A DNA stretch of 5,598 nucleotides from Desulfobulbaceae bacterium (GTDB taxonomy: Bacteria > Desulfobacterota > Desulfobulbia > Desulfobulbales > Desulfobulbaceae), in NCBI GenBank assembly GCA_007121995.1, contig SKJK01000261.1, positions 1 to 5,598 of the forward strand, given 5' to 3'. The position numbers were made by a program, and so were the translations under genes. Positions 1 to 5,598 of this stretch are shown one piece after another. Each line of letters begins with the position of its first letter. Positions within the stretch are counted from its first letter, which is position 1. The notes under the pieces were generated by a model. It had not been told where the DNA came from. It made no database searches and saw only the letters and a program-made list of their open reading frames with translations.

Positions 1-578
1 TCATGCTGCCCCTCGGCCACCTCGTGATGGGAGGCCTCAATTTCAAACCCCATGGCCTCCAGAGTCTCAATGATCTCCCGGCGACAGTCGATGCCGTTAT
101 CATCGGGTTCGACATCGAAATAGCCGGTGACATCATCGGTGACTGCGGTGGGGCGTCCATTTTCATCGCGCCTGAACAGGAAGAATTCGCACTCGGTGCC
201 CACGTTCATGGTAAAACCCATGTTCCGGGCATCGGCCAATACCCGCTTGAGATTGTTGCGCGGGCAGCCCATGAAAGGGGTTCCATCGGGTTTGTAAATA
301 TCACACATAATCCGAGCGGCATTCTTGCCTTCATTCTCCCGCCAGGGCAGCAGGGTGAAGGTATCGTAATCCGGCTTGAGGTACATGTCGGACTCGTTGA
401 TGCGCACAAATCCTTCAATGGACGAGCCGTCAAACATGATCTGGCCGTCCAGGGCCTTTTCAATCTGGCTCTTGGGAATAGCAATATTTTTCAAAAATCC
501 AAAAATATCAACAAACTGCAGGCGAAAAAAATTTACATTTTTTTCCTTGATGATTTTCATTATCTCGTCTCGTGTCAT
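1..578 (-). CDS. glnA: Glutamine synthetase type I (GSI-alpha style), N-terminal part, runs off the left edge
   Basis: Glutamine synthetase makes glutamine from glutamate, ammonia and ATP in the cytoplasm; the family forms dodecamers. I translated the frame by hand from the ATG at 578: 192 codons are visible before the window ends, out of roughly 440-470 usual for the family. Seen: the beta-grasp N-terminal domain with FDGSSIEGF at residues 49-57, [11 protein letters not shown] directly after it, GTECEFFLF at 127-135 with metal ligands Glu129 and Glu131, and [10 protein letters not shown] at 183-192. The last motif and Arg59 (equivalent to Bacillus subtilis Arg62, used in glutamine feedback inhibition) point to the GSI-alpha subtype, which normally lacks adenylylation control; the C-terminal region that would confirm this is outside the window. 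The usual Pro between the two metal glutamates is Cys130 here. The start is supported by AAGGAG 6 nt upstream. It lies 57 nt downstream of glnD on the same strand. Confidence 0.96.
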   Translation of the reverse strand, partial: MTRDEIMKIIKEKNVNFFRLQFVDIFGFLKNIAIPKSQIEKALDGQIMFDGSSIEGFVRINESDMYLKPDYDTFTLLPWRENEGKNAARIMCDIYKPDGTPFMGCPRNNLKRVLADARNMGFTMNVGTECEFFLFRRDENGRPTAVTDDVTGYFDVEPDDNGIDCRREIIETLEAMGFEIEASHHEVAEGQH

Positions 579-584
579 AACTGG

Positions 585-590
585 CTCCTT
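585..590 (-). promoter_or_regulatory. Ribosome binding site of glnA
   Basis: On the minus strand AAGGAG lies 6 nt before the ATG at 578. This fixes the glnA start, and the protein begins with the [16 protein letters not shown] helix expected of the family. Confidence 0.85.
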
Positions 591-612
591 TTCTCTGGTT
601 GGTTGTCAGGAA

Positions 613-630
613 ATCCGGCTTGTTCCGGAT
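613..630 (-). other. Small hairpin in the glnD-glnA gap
   Basis: A perfect 6-bp inverted repeat (ATCCGG / CCGGAT) with a 6-nt loop sits in the 57-nt gap, 6 nt after the glnD stop and about 35 nt before glnA. No run of T follows on the minus strand, so it is not a standard intrinsic terminator. It could be an RNA processing or stability element that sets glnA mRNA apart from glnBD, or chance. Confidence 0.4.
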
Positions 631-635
631 ATTGT

Positions 636-3241
636 TCATGGTATGTTCGCATCAACGGCCAGGCTCTTCGCCTCGCCGCCGATGATATGCATCAAGGTCA
701 TTTCTGCTTTTTCCATGGCGGCCGGGTCAGTCAATTTGCCGCCTTCCCGGGTTCGCGTATAAAAAACCACAATCAATTGTTCAACCTCGGTGGCGATGCG
801 GGCCCGGTGAATGGTCAACCCGAAATCAGCCAGGGTCTGGGTCAGCTGATACAGGGTCGCCGGGTTATCGCTGCCATGGACCTCGATCAGGGTGAACTGA
901 TGTGAACTCTGGTTATCGATGAGCACCTTGCGCTCCAAATGCTGAATCCTGCGTCCGGATCCATAACCATACCCGTACACAGGGGTAGCCATTTTTTCGT
1001 GCAGCCGGTAGCCGACATCAAGGCGATAATTGACTGCCAGGTTCAAATCAACGCCAATGCGCTCCCAGTCCTGCTCGGCAAAGGTTTTGCCGGTTATCGG
1101 GACCACCTCGAGCACATCCACCACCGTGCCATCCGGCCAGGTAAAAATTCGTGCCGAGCGCACCGAGACATTGTGCAGTGCCAACACCCCGCAGATCTTG
1201 GCCAGCAACCCGGCCCGATCCCGACCCATGATCAGTAGAGACCAGGACCGCTCTCCCTTTTCAGGAAAGAGCACTATCCGCTGACTGAGGCGACCTGCCT
1301 CCTGCCGGTGCAGGACCAGGTGCCGGACCACCATGTCCGGGCTGAAACTCAGCAGGTAATCCGCGGGCAGGCTGGTGACATCGATGGCAACAACCTGACC
1401 GTTCAAGCCGCCCTGCACCTGTTCCCGCAGCCAGCTCACCCCCTGCTCTTCTCCTTGTCCCTCGACCATTCGCAGCTGACTTCCGGCGTCGAGACGACTT
1501 TTGATGGTCAGGTACAGTTCGCCCAGCAGGCTGGCTTTCCAATTTGACCAGGCCGAGGGCCCGGTGGCCTTGGAATCGGCGATACTCAGCAGGTAGAGCA
1601 TGGTCAGCCGTTCAGTCGTTCCAATCAATTCCGCGGCCTGGCGAATGAACTCCTGGTCACTGAAATCCCGGCGAAGAGCATTTTCCGGCAGGTACAGATG
1701 GTACTGGACCAGGAAGGCCAGGGTCTGGCAAGCACTCTCCGACAGCTGCAACCGGCGACCGATCGCCAAAGCCATCTGTGCACCCAGGAGGGAATGATCG
1801 GTCTGGCGGCCTTTGCCGATATCATGAAGCAGTGCCGCCAGATACAATACTTCCTTCTCGTGGACCTCGGCAAACAGCTCCGGCATATCGCACCGCAGAC
1901 AAGAGAGTTCCGCCACGGTCTGCAACTGATGCCGGTCCACTGTATACAGGTGATACAGATCATGCTGGGCCAGCGACTCCACCGCGGCAAATTCCGGCAG
2001 GTATCGGGTCAACAGACCGGTAGCCAGCATGGTTTCCAGCAGCGGAAACACATCAGGGGTCTCGACGAGCAGTTCCACAAAGACCCGCGCTACTCGCCGC
2101 GATGTCCGCAAGGCATCGTCGACCAGGTCAAGATGAGCGGTTATCATCTGCCGGGTGCGGTGATGGAGAGGCATTCCGGTCCGCCCGGACTGCAGAAACA
2201 AGCGCATGAGCAGATACGGTCGCTCTACAGGGGCGTCTTTATCTGCCAACCGGACCGTGCCGCCACGGCTGACAATGAATCGTTCCAACTGCTGCTCGAC
2301 CGATGAACCGCCGGTCATGCCCAGAACCTCAAGAACATGCTCAAAAAACAGATCCGTGACCTGGGAGACCGTCTGCAGGTGGCCATAGACTTCCCGCATG
2401 AAATGCTCCACCGCCCGCATGCCTCCATGGTCCTGATAAGCAAAGGCTGTGGCCAATTCTTCCTGATATTCAAAGATCAGGTGATCGTTTTTCCTGCGGC
2501 CGAGATGGTGCAATCCCATTCTCAGCCGGGCCAGCATGGACCAGGATGCTTCCAGGGTCTGCCGATCGGCTGCTGCCAGCATGCCCGCGGACTGCATGGC
2601 GTCGGCATCCTTCAACCCAAAAACCCCCTTGGCAACCCAGAACATGGCCTGGATATCACGTAATCCCCCTTTGCCTTCCTTGATGTGCGGCTCGAGCATA
2701 TAGGTGTGACTGCCGAATTTTGCCCATCGCTCAGCCTTGAACGCCTCCATGGTCCGGACAAAATTCTGCCGGCGGCCATCAAGGACTTTTTTGCCGTACC
2801 GATTGAGAAGATCGGCAAACAGTGGTTGCGAACCGGCCAGCAGCCTAGCATCGAGCAGGGATACCTGAAAGTGGAAATCCTCCCGGGCAAAGGCCACCGC
2901 ATCTTTGACCCCGCGAACACTGTGGCCGACTTCAAACCCCGCATCCCAAAGCGGGTACAGCAGCGCCTCTGCCACCCCTTGCATGGCCTGTTTGGCGCGC
3001 CGATCATGCAGCAGAAGCAGATCGATATCCGAGGAGGGATACAGTTCGCTGCGCCCGTATCCACCCAGAGCAATGACCGCAATCGATCCACCGGTAGCCT
3101 GCACCGCTGCGGAGGCAGTGAAGCGCTCGACGATGAAATCGTCCACCAGCCCGGCATAGCGGTGGAGGATGTCCAGGCCGCCGACACCCTGCCGCCAGGC
3201 TTCAACCAGCGCTTCTCTGTGGGAGCGGAACGCCTCTGCCA

Positions 3242-3242
<1 letters not shown>
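636..3242 (-). CDS. glnD: Bifunctional [protein-PII] uridylyltransferase / uridylyl-removing enzyme
   Basis: GlnD adds UMP to PII when glutamine is low and removes it when glutamine is high. The protein is 868 aa from the ATG at 3242 (E. coli GlnD is 890 aa). Domains in order: a nucleotidyltransferase domain with GGYGRSELYP at 60-69 and catalytic Asp72 and Asp74 in SSDIDLL; the GlnD linker with EPHIKEGKGGLRDIQ near 184-198; an HD hydrolase domain with HLYTVDRH at 431-438, His473-Asp474 in ALLHDIGKGR and Asp482-His483-Ser484; ACT domain 1 from about 667 (DRAGLLAKICGVLALHNV); and ACT domain 2 from about 783 (DNPATLYQLTQTLADFGL), which bind glutamine. All key residues are present, so both activities are expected. 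A TTG one codon upstream (3245) is possible, but the ATG is preferred: it overlaps the glnB stop as TGATG and has GAGG 7 nt before it, inside glnB. Such an overlap usually means translational coupling. Confidence 0.97.
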
Positions 3243-3656
<414 letters not shown>

Positions 3657-3706
3657 TGAAAACCTCCCCTGCGCCAGGTGCCTTCTCTAACCGACACCCA
3701 AACAAT

Positions 3707-3735
3707 ATTGTCATTTTTTTTTGCAATACTGTCAC
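3707..3735 (-). promoter_or_regulatory. Candidate sigma70-type promoter for glnB
   Basis: On the minus strand GTGACA (3730-3735, 5 of 6 to TTGACA) and GACAAT (3707-3712, 4 of 6 to TATAAT) are separated by exactly 17 nt that include a run of nine A. Transcription would start near 3700 and give a leader of about 120 nt before glnB that contains the 29-codon ORF. The match is moderate and rests on the sequence alone. Confidence 0.4.
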
Positions 3736-3865
3736 AAAACAGGGAAACAATCAAGTTTTCCAGGTTATTTTCCCGTAAACAATACAAAGCACCGTACCGG
3801 CAGCGGCACCAAAACACCGTAGCACCCTGCCATGGAAGGGCATCATCCCTGATCACCCTGAGTAT

Positions 3866-3881
3866 ATCAAAATAAGTGCCA
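3866..3881 (-). promoter_or_regulatory. Weak sigma54-like site upstream of glnB
   Basis: TGGCACTTATTTTGAT on the minus strand matches the -24 element TGGCAC fully and keeps the 10-nt spacing, but the -12 element reads TTGA instead of TTGC, changing a highly conserved C. It lies about 290 nt upstream of glnB. Sigma54 control of nitrogen genes is common, which makes the site worth recording, but the -12 mismatch and distance keep the call low. Confidence 0.2.
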
Positions 3882-4052
3882 ACAAGATGAAAAACTCTCA
3901 AAACCCTGAAATGATGAATAAAAACAGCAAAAAGAATCCGGCCATAGACCGTGAAGAGCCTACATATTTGTCATGCTATCAAGAAATTATAACAAAAACG
4001 TCGCCCAAGACGGTGGCCCACTATCCCTACGACCCTTTCAATACTCATCTGT

Positions 4053-4081
4053 TTGACAAAATCCATTGGGAGCTGTACAAA
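4053..4081 (+). promoter_or_regulatory. Candidate sigma70-type promoter for the PilZ gene
   Basis: A perfect TTGACA (4053-4058) is followed after exactly 17 nt by TACAAA (4076-4081, 4 of 6 to TATAAT). Transcription would begin near 4088 and give a leader of about 140 nt to the ATG at 4226. If real, it supports the short PilZ protein, because the promoter would lie inside the longer version. Confidence 0.4.
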
Positions 4082-4093
4082 GAAACAGGTGCG

Positions 4094-4159
4094 ACTCCCG
4101 TATGTCCACGGAGTACAGGTTCAGCGCTCCTGGGGTGCTACCGATGCCGCATTCCCAGG
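4094..4159 (+). other. Two consecutive hairpins in the presumed PilZ-gene leader
   Basis: Hairpin 1 (4094-4114): ACT and CCGT pair with ACGG and AGT around a 6-nt loop, 7 bp with one bulged C. Hairpin 2 (4129-4159): CCTGGG pairs with CCCAGG, continued by GTGC with GCAT (one G-U pair) across a single bulged T, 10 bp around a 10-nt loop. An alternative pairing of CAGG (4116-4119) with CCTG (4129-4132) would compete with hairpin 2. No run of T follows, so neither looks like a terminator. The second loop contains ACCGATG, which recalls the end of the c-di-GMP-I riboswitch, but the rest of that motif is absent. This could be a structured 5' leader or chance. Confidence 0.3.
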
Positions 4160-4225
4160 CACAACGTTGGCAAAACATCAGCACAACATGCAGATCCCCT
4201 TACACAACCACGCGCAGGCTTGCAC

Positions 4226-4609
4226 ATGACCACTGAACGTAGACGATACCTCAGACCTGAAGCTTTAAACCTGCTCGATTATCTCGTGGTCGACGCCAAA
4301 GGTCGCCAGGGAGAATACTCCATGGCCCGGACCCTCAACGTCAGTAAAGGCGGGATGCTGATGGAAACGCACAGACCGCTGCCCAAGGGACAGCAGGTGA
4401 TGATCACTCTGGGATTACGGGACCAGTTGATCCATGTGATGGGACATATAATTTATACGACCAGCGTATCCGGCCGCCACCAGAACGGTGTTGCATTCTT
4501 CCACGTCTCGGACCGGGATAAACGTGTTCTTGACAGCTATGTCGCTGCATTTCACGCCCTGCACGCCGACGCATCCGCCAGACATCCCCTGCCCGCAACA
4601 GACGATTGA
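4226..4609 (+). CDS. PilZ-domain protein (probable c-di-GMP-binding)
   Basis: PilZ domains bind cyclic di-GMP and often act as single-domain adaptors for motility, surface polysaccharide or secretion. From the ATG at 4226 the product has 127 aa and is almost entirely a PilZ domain. Both binding motifs are intact: ERRRYLR at residues 4-10 supplies RxxxR (Arg6 and Arg10), and NVSKGG at 38-43 is the (D/N)xSxxG motif. Then come a strand pattern MLMETHRPLPKGQQVMITLGL, the GVAFFHVS strand near 88-95 and a C-terminal helix with Asp/Arg (DRDKRVLDSYVAAF). No signal peptide or membrane segment is seen. The frame is open further upstream, with an ATG at 3887 that would give 240 aa, but those 113 residues match nothing I know and neither start has a strong ribosome site (only AGG 8 nt before 4226). 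The short start is preferred because the domain begins at once and a promoter candidate lies at 4053-4081. The target process is unknown. Confidence 0.82.
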   Translation: MTTERRRYLRPEALNLLDYLVVDAKGRQGEYSMARTLNVSKGGMLMETHRPLPKGQQVMITLGLRDQLIHVMGHIIYTTSVSGRHQNGVAFFHVSDRDKRVLDSYVAAFHALHADASARHPLPATDD

Positions 4610-4635
4610 CCACACGTAAACACAGGTGCCCCCCC

Positions 4636-4695
4636 TTTGCCCAGTCGCGACTGCCCGAACAGTGGGGCTAAAGCGGGCAACCACGCCTGGGCAAA
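4636..4695. terminator. Nested inverted repeat between convergent genes, possible bidirectional terminator
   Basis: The outer arms TTTGCCCAG (4636-4644) and CTGGGCAAA (4687-4695) are perfect 9-bp complements. Inside them TGCCCG (4652-4657) and CGGGCA (4674-4679) form a second perfect arm, with a symmetric 7-by-7 internal loop between. A 12-nt perfect palindrome CAGTCGCGACTG overlaps the left side (4642-4653). It lies between the stop codons of the PilZ gene (4609) and the manC-type gene (4730), the usual place for a shared terminator, but neither side has a run of T longer than three after the stem. The structure is seen; the termination role is inferred. Confidence 0.45.
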
Positions 4696-4729
4696 TCCGG
4701 AGCGCCTGTGGCTGCGTACGCCTGCTCAG

Positions 4730-5598
4730 CTACCCCTGCTCCTGCTGCCGACCGTACTGGTCATCAAAACGGACGATATCGTCTTCGCCCAGGTAACTGC
4801 CGATCTGCACCTCGATGAGTTCCAAAGGGATCACCCCGGGGTTTTCCAGCCGATGAACGGTACAGGAGGGGATATAAGTGGCCTCATCCTCCTTGAGCAG
4901 GATGGTCTCATCGCCGTTCTGCACCTTGGCGGTGCCGGAAACCACCACCCAATGCTCGTGGCGGTGGTGGTGCATCTGCAGAGACAGCCGTTCTTTTGGC
5001 TTGACCGTGATCCGTTTGATCTGAAAACGATCATAGACCTCCAGGGTCGTATAGCTGCCCCAGGGTCGGTGCACGGTCCGGTGGACATGAAATTCACCCC
5101 GTTTTTCCTTTTTCAACCTGGTGACGATACTCTTAACGTCCTGGGATCGATCCATGGGCGCCACCAGCACCGCATCAGCAGTCTCCACCACCATGGTGTC
5201 ACGGAGACCCACCGCCGCCACCAGGGTATGTTCGGAGCGGATCAGTGAGTTGTGTACATCCTCAAGCAACACATCACCGCGAACGGCATTACCGTTGGCA
5301 TCCTTATCGGCAACTTCCCAGAGAGCCCGCCAGGAACCGATGTCGCTCCAGCCGATATCAGCCTCCACCACGGCGGCTCGGGCAGTTTTTTCCATGAGGG
5401 CGTAATCAACGGAATCCGAGGGGCAAGCGGTCATGGACGCGCTGTCGAACCGGAAAAACACGCCGTCCGGCCGTCCACGGAGGACAGCCTCGGTCATACA
5501 TGCGACAATATCCGGGGCATGCAGGGTCATCTCCTCCAGGAACGCCTCGGCGGTAAAAGCGAACATGCCCGAATTCCACAGATAATTACCCAGCGCCA
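4730..5598 (-). CDS. manC: Mannose-1-phosphate guanylyltransferase / mannose-6-phosphate isomerase, C-terminal part
   Basis: Enzymes of this bifunctional type (ManC/AlgA/XanB/CpsB) make GDP-mannose from mannose-1-phosphate and GTP, and many also convert fructose-6-phosphate to mannose-6-phosphate. GDP-mannose feeds O-antigen, capsule or exopolysaccharide synthesis. About 288 residues are visible of the 460-480 usual; the N-terminal GTP-binding part lies beyond the right edge. In order from the edge: YLWNSGMFAF, typical of the nucleotidyltransferase domain; CPSDSVDYALMEKT; IGWSDIGSWRALWEV with WSDIGSW at 5330-5350; then the type II PMI cupin domain from RPWGSY (5051-5068), with QMHHHRHEHW (4949-4978) carrying the metal-binding histidines and ENPG before the end. 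The stop is TAG at 4730-4732. No frameshift is seen. It converges on the PilZ gene, so it belongs to another transcription unit that starts outside the window. The symbol is by family; the polysaccharide served is unknown. Confidence 0.94.
   Translation of the reverse strand, partial: ALGNYLWNSGMFAFTAEAFLEEMTLHAPDIVACMTEAVLRGRPDGVFFRFDSASMTACPSDSVDYALMEKTARAAVVEADIGWSDIGSWRALWEVADKDANGNAVRGDVLLEDVHNSLIRSEHTLVAAVGLRDTMVVETADAVLVAPMDRSQDVKSIVTRLKKEKRGEFHVHRTVHRPWGSYTTLEVYDRFQIKRITVKPKERLSLQMHHHRHEHWVVVSGTAKVQNGDETILLKEDEATYIPSCTVHRLENPGVIPLELIEVQIGSYLGEDDIVRFDDQYGRQQEQG

Larger units (their letters stand above)
3657..4225. other. Stretch of about 570 nt without a confident gene
   Basis: The part from about 3690 to 4010 is visibly richer in A and T than the genes around it. 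It holds the glnB promoter candidate, a 10-nt palindrome ACAATATTGT (3702-3711), three copies of AAACAAT (from 3700, 3745 and 3777), and three GCACC motifs (from 3789, 3806 and 3822). The part from about 4050 to 4225 holds a promoter-like pair and two hairpins upstream of the PilZ gene. The plus frame of the PilZ gene stays open across most of this stretch, from just after a TAA at 3776, with its first ATG at 3887. That leaves an extended PilZ protein possible, although I recognise nothing in the added residues. I see no tRNA, rRNA or insertion sequence here. Confidence 0.6.

Noticed and set aside
1698..2306. Plus-strand open frame of about 200 codons inside glnD
   Set aside because: It is a shadow frame of the intact glnD gene, whose HD-domain motifs account for this stretch.
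3663..3690. Sigma54 promoter from AGGCACC / TGGCGC on the minus strand close to glnB
   Set aside because: The spacing between GG and GC is 8 nt, not the required 10, and no TTGC element follows.
4094..4145. tRNA-like T-arm around GGTTCAGCGCTCC
   Set aside because: No 7-bp acceptor stem, anticodon arm or D-arm can be built around it.
4088..4160. c-di-GMP-I (GEMM) riboswitch ahead of the PilZ gene
   Set aside because: Only a short GGGGTGCTACCGATG stretch recalls the 3' end of the motif. The conserved GGCAAACC and GACGCAAAGCC parts and the tetraloop-receptor layout are missing.
4637..5248. Long plus-strand open frame opposite the manC-type gene
   Set aside because: It is the antisense shadow of a well-recognised protein, and its translation shows no domain.

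Overview
This window looks like bacterial chromosome. It carries a nitrogen-assimilation cluster on the minus strand (glnB, glnD, glnA), a short plus-strand PilZ gene, and the 3' part of a minus-strand nucleotide-sugar gene (manC type). The glutamine synthetase has the GSI-alpha N-terminus seen in Bacillus and several other lineages, sitting behind a proteobacterial-style PII and GlnD pair. Together with the PilZ gene, this suggests a Gram-negative bacterium of the Desulfobacterota ('deltaproteobacteria'), perhaps near the Desulfobulbales. That placement is an inference from protein style, not a search result.

Layout from left to right. Positions 1-578 (minus) hold the first 192 codons of glnA, which runs off the left edge. 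Positions 579-635 are a 57-nt gap with a small perfect hairpin and the glnA ribosome binding site. Positions 636-3242 (minus) hold complete glnD. Positions 3242-3580 (minus) hold complete glnB, whose stop codon overlaps the glnD start (TGATG). Positions 3581-4225 hold no confident gene. The glnB side has a sigma70-like promoter and an overlooked 29-codon leader ORF with a strong Shine-Dalgarno sequence that overlaps the glnB start out of frame. The other side has a promoter-like pair and two hairpins ahead of the PilZ gene. Positions 4226-4609 (plus) hold the PilZ-domain protein. Positions 4610-4729 are a convergent gap with a nested inverted repeat. Positions 4730-5598 (minus) hold the C-terminal half of a mannose-1-phosphate guanylyltransferase / mannose-6-phosphate isomerase, which enters from the right edge.

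How the genes work together: GlnD senses glutamine through its ACT domains and adds or removes UMP on Tyr51 of PII. PII reports 2-oxoglutarate and energy status. Glutamine synthetase makes glutamine from glutamate and ammonia. Close packing and the overlap suggest that glnB and glnD, and probably glnA, are co-transcribed. PilZ and ManC-type proteins both relate in general to surface and exopolysaccharide biology, but the two genes converge here, so a functional link is only suggestive.

Most of the window is ordinary housekeeping sequence. I found no clear undescribed system. The best leads are the leader ORF upstream of glnB, the structured leader or undecided N-terminus of the PilZ gene, and the pairing of a GSI-alpha enzyme with a GlnB/GlnD cascade.
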